DNA of 64,000 nt from Ancylomarina salipaludis (lineage in GTDB: Bacteria > Bacteroidota > Bacteroidia > Bacteroidales > Marinifilaceae), in assembly GCF_004122035.1 (NCBI RefSeq), contig NZ_SAXA01000008.1, forward strand, positions 1 to 64,000, written 5' to 3'. The position numbers and the translations under genes were made by a program. Positions 34,724-42,872 of this stretch are shown piece after piece; the first letter of the stretch is position 1, and every line of letters begins with the position of its first letter. Below the pieces are notes generated by a model. The model saw nothing but the letters and a program-made list of their open reading frames with translations. It had not been told where the DNA came from and did not search any database.

Positions 34724-36217
34724 ATGACTCAAAAGAAATACGACCTTATAGTAATAGGAAGCGGTCCTGCAGGTTTTTCGGCAGCTACACGTGCCATCGA
34801 TTTTAAAAAATCAGTCTGTATTGTTGAAGCGAATCATCTGGGAGGAGCTGGAATTATGAATGGTGCACTCACGTCAAAAGCGATGTGGGAGTTATCAAAA
34901 GATTTTGATATTGCTTCTTCTGTTAGTCGAGGCTACAGAGCTTCAGGAATCATTGCCAACTACAAGCAAGTTCAGAAAACAATTGTTCAGGCTGCCAAAC
35001 AAAAACAACTTCAGATGCTTTCCCAAATTGAAACCTTTTCTGAAGCAACAGACACACACGGCAGTTTGTGTTTAAAATATGGTTGGGCCCGATTTATCGA
35101 TTCTCATACCATCGAAATCAAACGGAAAGATGGCATTGAACAAATAAAAGGTGACAATATCATTATTGCTACGGGGTCTCGTCCCAGAGAAATACCGGAC
35201 ATTGAGATTGATCAGGAACGGATCATTGATTCTGAAGGTATCATGAACCTCAAGGAATTTCCTGAACGCATGATTATCATTGGTTCAGGTATTATTGGTT
35301 GTGAATATGCCACCATCTTCTCCAACTACAAGCAAACTGAAGTTCACCTGCTGGATCGACAACACAAAGTAATTCCATACGAAGATGACGATGTGAGTGA
35401 ATTCGTTTCGAAAAGTCTTGAAAACAATGGGGTGATTATTCACCACACAGCCAACTTAAGAACCATACGCAAGCGTAGCGATTGCTTAGAAGTTGTCCTA
35501 GATTATCAGGATGGTCATTCTACAGTAATTGAAGTTGATGTGGCTGTTGTTGCTGTAGGCCGAATACCAAACCTGGACAATATGGGACTCGAAAATGTCA
35601 ATATTCAAACCACAGAAAGAGGCTATCTGGATATAAATGATGTGTGTGCGACTGACAACTTCCAATCTTGTAATATTTTTGCCGCAGGAGATGTATCCGG
35701 ACACGCCCAACTCTATTCAGTAGGAGAACTTCAAGGACGTTTTATTGTAGAAGCGCTATATGGCAATCAGGACTACCCTCTTGATTATTCCAATATGTCA
35801 ACCCTCATGTTTTTTAAACCCGAGGTCGCAGCAGTAGGACTAAATGAAAAAGCGTGTAAGAGCAAAGGTATTCCTTACAAAGTTGCCACCTACTCAAACT
35901 CCCTAATCAACAGAGCCGTTGCAATGCGAGCAATGGATGGTTTTGTTAAGATTATTGTGAGCGATGATGGTGAGAACCGAATCTTAGGAATGCGTGCTGC
36001 CGGGCCACAAGCCTCAACCCTTATCACCTCAATAGCCTATCAAATTACTCAGAAAAATACACTTAAAGATATTCGAAAAAATGTACACCCTCACCCCAGT
36101 ATATCCGAAGGTGTGCAGGAGTGTTTACGTGTTTTTGAAGGAAAATCGATCTACAAACCTCAGGCATTCCCTGATTTGATTAAATTAAAATCGTGGAAAC
36201 CGGAAATCCAAGGATAA
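34724..36217 (+). CDS. Dihydrolipoamide-dehydrogenase-like flavoprotein lacking the redox cysteines
   Basis: The ATG at 34724, nine bases after AGGAA, is preferred over the in-frame TTG at 34715, and gives 497 aa. FAD binding is shown by VIGSGPAGFSA (10-20), a second GSGIIGCEYA dinucleotide motif near residues 189-198, and the FAAGDV segment. The C-terminal HPHPSISEG matches the His-x-His-Pro...Glu active-site tail of lipoamide dehydrogenases. The disulfide segment, normally GGTCLNxGCIPSK, reads GGAGIMNGALTSK: both cysteines are gone (Gly43 and Ala48). It cannot use a dithiol/disulfide cycle. The transhydrogenase SthA also has an incomplete pair, so a pyridine-nucleotide or quinone/metal reductase is the best guess. 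Confidence 0.88.
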   Translation: MTQKKYDLIVIGSGPAGFSAATRAIDFKKSVCIVEANHLGGAGIMNGALTSKAMWELSKDFDIASSVSRGYRASGIIANYKQVQKTIVQAAKQKQLQMLSQIETFSEATDTHGSLCLKYGWARFIDSHTIEIKRKDGIEQIKGDNIIIATGSRPREIPDIEIDQERIIDSEGIMNLKEFPERMIIIGSGIIGCEYATIFSNYKQTEVHLLDRQHKVIPYEDDDVSEFVSKSLENNGVIIHHTANLRTIRKRSDCLEVVLDYQDGHSTVIEVDVAVVAVGRIPNLDNMGLENVNIQTTERGYLDINDVCATDNFQSCNIFAAGDVSGHAQLYSVGELQGRFIVEALYGNQDYPLDYSNMSTLMFFKPEVAAVGLNEKACKSKGIPYKVATYSNSLINRAVAMRAMDGFVKIIVSDDGENRILGMRAAGPQASTLITSIAYQITQKNTLKDIRKNVHPHPSISEGVQECLRVFEGKSIYKPQAFPDLIKLKSWKPEIQG

Positions 36218-36297
36218 AGACAACAAGGTTAAAGGTTAAAGGAAATAAGGATAAAGTGAACAAGGGGAAAGGAAGAGAAAGATAAAGTTTATAAAGC

Positions 36298-36644
36298 ATG
36301 GAAAATAACTTGCAAGAGCGTTTATTTCGATTTTCAGTAGATATTATCAAAGAAGTTAGAAATCTACCCAATTCTCGGGAATATCAAGTCATATCTTACC
36401 AACTACTCAAATCGTCAACATCTGTGGGTGCAAATTATGAAGAAGCACAATCGGCAGTTTCAAAAGCCGATTTTCAAACAAGCTTAGGACTTCACTTAAA
36501 GAAATAAGAGAATCAAACTACTGGATTCGAATAATTATTGAAATCTCAGAAACAAATTCGAACTGGCTTTCGTTAGAGGCTGAATCCAATGAATTAATGA
36601 AAATTCTCGGATCTATTTATTCTAAAAGCTCAAAACACAGATAA
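36298..36644 (+). pseudogene. Four-helix-bundle protein (23S rRNA IVP family), frameshifted
   Basis: The first frame, 36298-36507, gives MENNLQERLFRFSVDIIKEV and the typical SYQLLKSSTSVGANYEEAQSA core, then stops after 69 codons. The rest of the family pattern continues in another frame from about 36479 (LRTSLKEIRESNYWIRII...) to a stop at 36644. Loss of one base near 36479, for example an A from AAAG before CTTAGG, would explain it, and the joined product would be about 115 aa, the normal length. The sequence after the break is well kept, so the change is recent or a sequencing error. The family is often encoded as solitary cargo genes in Bacteroidota, and its role is poorly known. Confidence 0.75.
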
Positions 36645-36683
36645 ACAAATTTCATTTTTTAACCTTAAGACTTTGAACTTTTT

Positions 36684-36732
36684 TAAAAAAACAGCGACTA
36701 AATTTATTGAAGTTTTAGTCGCTGTTTTTTTT
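36684..36732 (-). terminator. Bidirectional terminator after citC
   Basis: ACAGCGACTAAA and TTTAGTCGCTGT pair perfectly around a 10-base loop, with A/T runs on both sides. It ends the minus-strand citrate lyase operon and could also stop transcripts from the plus strand. Confidence 0.88.
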
Positions 36733-36741
36733 AAGTTCGGC

Positions 36742-37815
36742 TTAATGCCTAGTTTTTTTCGATTTGATTTTAGCTCGAACATGAGCCGAATCCTCTGACA
36801 ACAAGAAACGTCTTGTAGATGTAGGCAAGAAATCAATAACCGTATCCAGCTTATCTTCGCGAATGGCTTGTCTGACCTTAGAAGCTGAAATATAATTATC
36901 CTTGGAACCACATGCAATACGAGGGATTTCTAACAATTCAACACCATTAGGAGGTAAATGCTTAATCATGGCTTCGTTGTAGGCTTTGGTGACCGGTGAA
37001 TACATTTCAGTTCCCACATATCGACGATTGATATTGAAAATAGGCACAATATATCGCATAAATGTGATCACATCCAACTCAGCCTGACTAGCTGCGATAT
37101 CTGATTCTTTCTCTTGTTTTAAAAAATAGGATGGGAAAATGGTACCTGAAACGACATAATTACCTCCTTTTACCATCACCAAATTATCGATATGGCCCAA
37201 CTCCTCTTTAATCAAACGCCAACGCGTTGTAAAGGTAAAAGACGATCGGTCTTCCTCAACCACAAACAGATATACGACTCTATTTTCGCTACAGGCTTTT
37301 TCTATTAAATATTTATGTCCCATGGTAAATGGGTTGCAATTCACAACCACCGCAGCAATCCCCCCCACAGTCACGTCACGCTTAAGCGAACGCAAGTAAT
37401 CCTGATAGGTTTTGATATTCTCGTAACCAAACTCAAGAACCGAAAACAAAGGCTCAGCTGTTGCAATCTCAGTAAAACCAAGTCCCTTAAAAACCATTAA
37501 ATTACGAGGTTTGGTATAAACAAAAATGTGATTGTGCTTTTGAATGACAATATCAATCAAATGGGTTACGATCTGAGCGAAAGCCGCACCTTCTCTAAAC
37601 TTAGGAGCAACAGCTACATATTTCAAAACACGACCTTTATACGATCCGGTTCCAATAATTTCATCATTCAAATTATACAGAATCATTGAATAGTCAACAT
37701 CTTCCGGAATATAATCAAAGCCCAAATCAGACAAAAACTCTGAAAGCATTTTAACATCAAAAGGGTTTCTCAAATCTAAAGATTCTTCTCTATAGTCAGT
37801 ATTTTCTACGCCCAT
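36742..37815 (-). CDS. citC: [Citrate (pro-3S)-lyase] ligase
   Basis: This 357-aa protein has an N-terminal GNAT-like domain (about 1-130: YVAVAPKFREGAAFAQIVTHL). A nucleotidyltransferase domain follows with NCNPFTMGHKYLIE, the HxGH-related motif, near residues 158-171, and ISASKVRQAI near 317-326. CitC acetylates the thiol of the CitD prosthetic group using acetate and ATP, which activates the lyase. It is the last gene of the operon, 57 bases after citXG, and ends at the terminator. Confidence 0.94.
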   Translation of the reverse strand: MGVENTDYREESLDLRNPFDVKMLSEFLSDLGFDYIPEDVDYSMILYNLNDEIIGTGSYKGRVLKYVAVAPKFREGAAFAQIVTHLIDIVIQKHNHIFVYTKPRNLMVFKGLGFTEIATAEPLFSVLEFGYENIKTYQDYLRSLKRDVTVGGIAAVVVNCNPFTMGHKYLIEKACSENRVVYLFVVEEDRSSFTFTTRWRLIKEELGHIDNLVMVKGGNYVVSGTIFPSYFLKQEKESDIAASQAELDVITFMRYIVPIFNINRRYVGTEMYSPVTKAYNEAMIKHLPPNGVELLEIPRIACGSKDNYISASKVRQAIREDKLDTVIDFLPTSTRRFLLSEDSAHVRAKIKSKKTRH

Positions 37816-37872
37816 ATTTTATTGTATTCTCCCTGCAAAACGGGGATTTCATTCAAATTATTAAAACTGGAT

Positions 37873-39288
37873 TTATTCATCATTCCAAACCAACTGTCTA
37901 TTCACACCATACATGAAATAGGATACAGCCAAAAGATCGGCAGAACCGCCCGGTGATATTTTTTTATCTTTACAAAATTCAATTAAAGAGGCATAATCAG
38001 CGTCAAAATCTGATTTACCATACTTATCCACACAAACAATAGCTCTGTTTTTTAATTCCTCTAAAACCTCTTCCCCTTTTCTGTAAAGGATATTGCTATC
38101 ATCGTTCTGGGAGATAATAGCGAGCAAAGCATGTGTCAAACCTTTGTTGAGCAACTTATCTGTCAATATCTTTTCAGAATCGAAATGCTGGTGCAAAACG
38201 GGAAGCGCTTTTAGAAAAACACAAGGCATTCCGGCCTGAATTTCCCCTCTTATGCCCTGCCCCTTTTTACCAAATTTTCGGAAACACACTTCACCATGGG
38301 TTTCTTGTCCCAGGTAAAGTTTCTTCCCCAACTCACGAGCAACCAAATCACCATTCATTTTCTGAATAGCAGACACAAAAGCTTCATTGGAAAAAGAATC
38401 TCTGGCAAGTAAGTAGGCGGATACAAAAATCGAGAATCCTAATAAAAAGATCGCTCCCTTATGGGTGTTAACGCCATGTGTTTCAGCAAACATATCAGCC
38501 TCCATTTCCAGACCTAACAATCGTAAGTTTGGTAAAGCTTCTTTCAGATCCTCTCCATTAAACGTATACCCAAAATCAGCAATTTTTCTGAATGAAACAG
38601 ACAAAGCCGCCGTTGAATTTAAAAAGGTAGAAAAATCCATGTCCGAATGCGATCCCTCATCAAAACGATCGACTAAACCGGGCTTTGGAGCCAAAGCAAC
38701 CTCATGCAATAAGGATTGCGTAGCCAATATGGCTAGTTGTTTACAAACACGGTTCTTTTTTTTCGACTCCTGATATTTGGAAATCTCCAATTCAACTTTC
38801 ATACGCATAGCCGCATAATCGTGAGATTGTTTGCGCATGCAGTAAATGGCTGGAGCAGCATTACAGAAGAAACAAGTTTTCGCTTTTCCTGATGAAACAG
38901 GTTCACCTTTTTCATCAACCACATCAACATCTAAAAGACGCCCAACGGGATGTTTTGTTTCAAAAGATTCGCAATATTTTTTTATTTGGATAGCGGAGTA
39001 ATCGGAATCAATTATATCAGCAAGAAAGAAATCTCCGGCAGCGTCAGTTGCACAATGAATCGTTTTTTGATCAATGACAATTCTGTGTGAAAGAAGATAA
39101 TCTTGTAACTCGTGCAAGCAAGTGGTAAAAAAGGCATGAAAATGCTCATTCGACTTGGGTAAACCAGGAATATTTAAATTAAAGCTCAGAGTAATACAGC
39201 TTCTTTCAAGTCTTTGCATCCTCAATTCTCTTCGCCTGTCTTTAGCCAAAAGCAATTCTTCTATCGACTTATCCATCCCTGCCGTCAT
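37873..39288 (-). CDS. citXG: CitX-CitG fusion: holo-citrate-lyase synthase and triphosphoribosyl-dephospho-CoA synthase
   Basis: This 471-aa protein is a fusion. Residues about 15-175 match CitX, which attaches the phosphoribosyl-dephospho-CoA prosthetic group to CitD (RLLDVDVVDEKGEPVSSGKAKTCFFC is its characteristic tail). Residues about 185-465 match CitG, which makes that group from ATP and dephospho-CoA (EVALAPKPGLVDRFDEGSHSDMDFSTF, GVNTHKGAIFLLG, SPGGSADLLA). The fusion is known from other bacteria. A hairpin in the 123-base gap before it may reduce its expression relative to the structural subunits. Confidence 0.93.
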   Translation of the reverse strand: MTAGMDKSIEELLLAKDRRRELRMQRLERSCITLSFNLNIPGLPKSNEHFHAFFTTCLHELQDYLLSHRIVIDQKTIHCATDAAGDFFLADIIDSDYSAIQIKKYCESFETKHPVGRLLDVDVVDEKGEPVSSGKAKTCFFCNAAPAIYCMRKQSHDYAAMRMKVELEISKYQESKKKNRVCKQLAILATQSLLHEVALAPKPGLVDRFDEGSHSDMDFSTFLNSTAALSVSFRKIADFGYTFNGEDLKEALPNLRLLGLEMEADMFAETHGVNTHKGAIFLLGFSIFVSAYLLARDSFSNEAFVSAIQKMNGDLVARELGKKLYLGQETHGEVCFRKFGKKGQGIRGEIQAGMPCVFLKALPVLHQHFDSEKILTDKLLNKGLTHALLAIISQNDDSNILYRKGEEVLEELKNRAIVCVDKYGKSDFDADYASLIEFCKDKKISPGGSADLLAVSYFMYGVNRQLVWNDE

Positions 39289-39352
39289 GACATTAGTTCG
39301 TATTGATTAGCTATCAAAACCGATTAATTTGTTTCTCAAAAAAAAGAAACAG

Positions 39353-39380
39353 TTCCCTCCCCATTTTTATAGGGAGGGAA
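39353..39380 (-). other. Hairpin between citF and citXG
   Basis: TTCCCTCCC and GGGAGGGAA pair perfectly over 9 bases around a 10-base A/T loop. On the minus strand the T run comes about ten bases later, so it is weak as a terminator. It may act as an mRNA processing or stability element, or as partial attenuation inside the operon. Confidence 0.6.
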
Positions 39381-39411
39381 ATATAATTTTCAATTCGAAA
39401 ATCGAATTGTC

Positions 39412-40971
39412 TTATTCCAAGTTAGTGACATTTTTAATCACATCGATAATTGTTCCATCGCGGTATTCTACCAAAGCAACAATTTTATCGCCAAGCTTCT
39501 TCTCAGCAGGAATACCTGTCATCGAATCAACTTCTTTTTTCAGATCGCGAATATCTACCACATTCACACCCGCTTTTTTCAAAGCTGCTGCCAAATTCGG
39601 TTTTGATGGATTCACACAAACACCACGTTCAGTTACAATCACATCAACACTTTCACCTGGAGTTACTACCGTATGAACACGATCCATAATGATAGGTAAA
39701 CGTCCTCGGAAAGATGGACAAACAACAACTGAAAGATTCGCACCGGAAGCAGTATCAGAGTGACCACCTGAAGCACCACGAATTTCACCTGATGAACCGG
39801 TAATTACATTCACATTGAAATCAACATCCACCTCAAGGGCACCTAAAACAACCACATCCAATTTATTGGTCATGGCACCACAGTTATTAGGATTCGCATA
39901 TTGATCACATGTAATCTCGATATGCTGAGGGTTATTCAAAACCGATGTACTTACGGCAGCATCGAATGACTGAACATCGAAAATGGCCTTAAATAAGCCT
40001 TCTTCAAGCATATCAACACCATAAGATGTCACCCCACCAATCATGAAAGAACCTTGAATGCTCTTACGTTTCATATCCTCACGAAGGAATTTTGCCACTG
40101 CCAATGAAGCACCACCGGCACCCACCTGAAATGACATCCCATTCTTAAACAGACCTGAATGTTCGATTACTGTTGCAGCAATACGAGCAATACGCAAGTC
40201 CATAGGTGAAGAAGTGATACGAGTTGTACCCGATGCAATTTTAGAAGCATCACCAATACTATCCACTGTCACAACATAATCAACAAAATGTTGACGTACC
40301 GAAGGTGGAACACAAGGATACTCAACCAAATTATCAGTTACAACCACAACAGTTTTAGCATAACGGGCATCAATATCAGCATAACCCATAGAACCAAAAG
40401 CTGAAGGTCCGTGTGCACCAGTTGCATTTCCTTCCTCATCAGCAGCAGAAGCAGCCAACAAAGCCAAATCCGGCTTAATGCGACCACTCATAATATCGCG
40501 AACACGACCACCATGAGAGTGAATAACAGCAGGATGCTTTAATTTTCCCATCGAAATGATCTCACCCAAACGTCCACGAATTCCCGAAGAAAAAATTCGG
40601 GTAATCATTCCACTTTCAACATAAGGAACCAAACCATCGTGTGCCGAGGTTAAAGATGAAGAAGCCAAGGTAATATCCTTGATTCCCATCTTGTCAAGAA
40701 TGGCAATAGCTTGCATCAATACGCCGTCTCCGCCTCTAAGGTGGTGATGACAACTAACTGTCATCCCATCGAAAGGTTGGCTTTTTTTAATGGCATCTTC
40801 TAAAGAATCGCACATTTTAGAAACATGCGCTTTTTGGGCTTTAAGAACAGTCGGTACTGTCTGAGATGCGACATCTCCTTTCAGAACACTATTCCATACT
40901 CCCTGGTAAGGCTGCAATTCGCCTAAACCGTCTATATATTCAGGAATTTCAACTCCTAATGCGTTTTTCAT
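39412..40971 (-). CDS. citF: Citrate lyase alpha subunit
   Basis: This 519-aa protein is of CoA-transferase fold and matches the CitF family over its length (IPEYIDGLGELQPYQG at the N-terminus, the GAHGPSAFGSMGYAD region, and ITGSSGEIRGASGGHSDTA near the C-terminal third). It moves the citrate acyl group onto the CitD prosthetic group in exchange for acetyl. It lies 46 bases after citE. The complex cleaves citrate to oxaloacetate and acetate, usually in anaerobic citrate fermentation. Confidence 0.96.
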   Translation of the reverse strand: MKNALGVEIPEYIDGLGELQPYQGVWNSVLKGDVASQTVPTVLKAQKAHVSKMCDSLEDAIKKSQPFDGMTVSCHHHLRGGDGVLMQAIAILDKMGIKDITLASSSLTSAHDGLVPYVESGMITRIFSSGIRGRLGEIISMGKLKHPAVIHSHGGRVRDIMSGRIKPDLALLAASAADEEGNATGAHGPSAFGSMGYADIDARYAKTVVVVTDNLVEYPCVPPSVRQHFVDYVVTVDSIGDASKIASGTTRITSSPMDLRIARIAATVIEHSGLFKNGMSFQVGAGGASLAVAKFLREDMKRKSIQGSFMIGGVTSYGVDMLEEGLFKAIFDVQSFDAAVSTSVLNNPQHIEITCDQYANPNNCGAMTNKLDVVVLGALEVDVDFNVNVITGSSGEIRGASGGHSDTASGANLSVVVCPSFRGRLPIIMDRVHTVVTPGESVDVIVTERGVCVNPSKPNLAAALKKAGVNVVDIRDLKKEVDSMTGIPAEKKLGDKIVALVEYRDGTIIDVIKNVTNLE

Positions 40972-41017
40972 CGTTTTATAATTAATTGCTAATTACAAAT
41001 TGTTGCTTGTAAATTGA

Positions 41018-41914
41018 CTAGTCTAAACTCTTTTCAATATCCTTAATATCGATATTGGCATATTCCAAAACGGTGACTGCTCGCTGAACAACAGGAGCAT
41101 CAATCATTTTACCATCGATAGCAAAAACACCAATACCCGCTTTTGTATTCTTATAAAATTCAGAATATACACGGTAAGCTTTACGAATTTCGTTTTCGCT
41201 AGGATTGAATACTTCATGAACAGGATCAACCTGACGTGGATTAATCAATGCCTTTCCTGCAAAACCTAGTTTCTTGATGTATTCGGTCTCTTCTTTAAGT
41301 CCCTCATCGTCATTAACATCAGCAAAAACAGTATCCAATACATCTAAATTATTAGCCTTACCTGCCATTACAATTCGCTTACGAGCATAGTCGATTCCAG
41401 CTCCATCCGGAGTTTTCACAATCCCCATATCAGCAGTTAAATCCTGACCGCCAATTGTAATTGCATCAATACGTGGCTCACAAGCTGCAATTTCATAGAC
41501 ATTAGCAACACCTTTTGCCGTTTCGATCATTACATGAATGGTCATTTTAGGATCTGTGATACCATGCTCTTTTTCGATTCTTCGAACTTCCTTCATGAAA
41601 TCTTTAACATCCTGAACCGATTCTGTTTTTGGGAAACGAATATTATCAGGTTGCATCGGTACAATCTCCTCCAAATCGGCCAATCCAAATGGAGTTTGCA
41701 GATTATTTACACGAACACAAACTTCAGTATCGTAGAAATTTACAGTCTCAAGCATGCTGCGCACCAAAATACGAGCAGCATCTTTTTGGTTTAATGCAAC
41801 CGCATCTTCCAAATCAAGTAATACGGCATCGCAGCCATAAACACCCGCTTGTTGAATCATTGCCGGATTGTTACCGGGAATATACAACATTGATCTTCTT
41901 TTCTTCTTAGCCAT
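41018..41914 (-). CDS. citE: Citrate lyase beta subunit
   Basis: This 298-aa HpcH/HpaI-fold lyase has RRSMLYIPGNNPAMIQ at the start, DAVLLDLEDAVA (29-40), VHVMIETAKGVANVYEIA, and a GGQDLTADMG metal and substrate segment. It cleaves citryl-ACP to acetyl-ACP and oxaloacetate and needs Mg2+. It follows citD, with start and stop codons sharing one base, as expected for subunits needed in equal amounts. Confidence 0.96.
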   Translation of the reverse strand: MAKKKRRSMLYIPGNNPAMIQQAGVYGCDAVLLDLEDAVALNQKDAARILVRSMLETVNFYDTEVCVRVNNLQTPFGLADLEEIVPMQPDNIRFPKTESVQDVKDFMKEVRRIEKEHGITDPKMTIHVMIETAKGVANVYEIAACEPRIDAITIGGQDLTADMGIVKTPDGAGIDYARKRIVMAGKANNLDVLDTVFADVNDDEGLKEETEYIKKLGFAGKALINPRQVDPVHEVFNPSENEIRKAYRVYSEFYKNTKAGIGVFAIDGKMIDAPVVQRAVTVLEYANIDIKDIEKSLD

Positions 41915-42201
41915 TACAATGTACCCTCCTGAATACCTAAAGAACGTTTAACAGCGGTTTCAACTCTCGCTTTAATGGTTGGAGTTAATGCGCCTTTATC
42001 TTTTGCAATAAGGTGCACATTTTCGATTTCCATTACATCTAAAACCTGATTGATGCATGTTTTTAGATCTTCTTCGAACTGCAACATTACAGTTGAAGAA
42101 ATGTCAACCTGTCTTCCGGATCCTTCGGCAACCGGTTCAATTAGAACCATAATGTCGCTTGATTCAAAAGTTCCAGCTTGAGCTTTAAACTTAGGTGTCA
42201 T
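41914..42201 (-). CDS. citD: Citrate lyase gamma subunit (acyl carrier protein)
   Basis: This 95-aa protein is the carrier of the complex. The serine that receives the phosphoribosyl-dephospho-CoA group lies in GTFESSDIMV (Ser14 or Ser15; Ser14 by alignment memory with the Klebsiella protein). It is the first gene of the operon, ahead of citE. Upstream lies a 671-base spacer with no citrate transporter or CitAB sensor gene. Confidence 0.95.
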   Translation of the reverse strand: MTPKFKAQAGTFESSDIMVLIEPVAEGSGRQVDISSTVMLQFEEDLKTCINQVLDVMEIENVHLIAKDKGALTPTIKARVETAVKRSLGIQEGTL

Positions 42202-42606
42202 TATTTTGTATCGTTAGTTGTTATTATCTACTTACAACTCAATTTGTAAATCGTAAATAGAACTTTATTGTTAATGCATAAACCTAGACAAAATCAATCG
42301 AATTTGAAATATAAATTAGCCGTGAGTCAAATCTTTCTTTAGCTGATTTTAGTTCAAAATCCAAACTGATTTTCAGTGTACAAATGTTGCAGTCTTTCAA
42401 AAAATATCAAAGAACTTTCAACAATTTTTTGGTTAAGTAAAAGTGTTATAAAACAGATTAAAGATTTAATTCTTTATTATGCGTATTCAGAATATAAATT
42501 GTAAACTCTCCCACATAGTAAGCCAAATCAAAAACAGATCAATAAAATACTAATAATCAATCACAAACATCAACAAGTTACAAAGCAAGCTTTGATATAT
42601 AGATTT

Positions 42607-42640
42607 TAAAATAAAAAAATCCCACAGTGGCCTGTAGGAT
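42607..42640 (-). terminator. Intrinsic terminator on minus strand
   Basis: On the minus strand AATCCTACAG and CTGTGGGATT pair over ten positions with one mismatch, around GCCA, followed by a T run. The kinase gene upstream already has its own terminator, so this one implies a separate short transcript starting between about 42640 and 42800. Confidence 0.7.
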
Positions 42641-42755
42641 TCTTTGCGGATTAGTGGTTAGTGAGATCTTATCGGTTAGTATAAGAGTTTGCTTTGAATA
42701 AGGGTGGCCCCTTTTTTCAAAAGCGTGTGCAATATAGCTTTTCATTTTGAAATAT
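42641..42755 (-). ncRNA. Candidate small transcript between two terminators
   Basis: The region lies between a LacI-operator-like palindrome and a good minus-strand terminator and contains a further small hairpin (AAGGG-GCCA-CCCTT on the minus strand). The 60-codon frame across it starts with a non-ATG codon and reads into the terminator stem, so a non-coding RNA is more likely than a protein. I cannot assign it to a known RNA family. Confidence 0.3.
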
Positions 42756-42756
42756 C

Positions 42757-42768
42757 GCAAACGTTTGC
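42757..42768. promoter_or_regulatory. LacI-operator-like palindrome GCAAACGTTTGC
   Basis: The 12 bases form a perfect palindrome with the CG centre typical of LacI/GalR-family operators. It is followed by TAAAAA on the right. No LacI-type regulator gene is present in the window. Its position suggests control of the small transcript or of the cit operon about 550 bases away. Confidence 0.45.
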
Positions 42769-42822
42769 TAAAAATTTTTCAACATTTTTAACAATTAAGA
42801 ACAAAAAAAAATAAGCATACTA

Positions 42823-42851
42823 AAAAAGCTATCCTCGAAGGATAGCTTTTT
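42823..42851 (-). terminator. Terminator of the ADP-dependent kinase gene
   Basis: AAAAAGCTATCC and GGATAGCTTTTT pair perfectly around TCGA or its close variant, with A/T runs on both sides. Confidence 0.88.
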
Positions 42852-42872
42852 ATTTTTTTATCAGATCTGATC

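Larger units (their letters stand above)
42202..42872. other. Spacer upstream of citD
   Basis: From right to left it holds the terminator of the kinase gene (42823-42851), a 12-base perfect palindrome (42757-42768), a second minus-strand terminator (42607-42640), then about 400 A/T-rich bases leading to citD. I do not see a clean TAnnTTTG promoter for the cit operon. Confidence 0.6.

Noticed and set aside
42578-42760. 60-codon minus-strand frame
   Set aside because: It starts with a non-ATG codon and is translated through a terminator stem and T run. A non-coding transcript is more likely.
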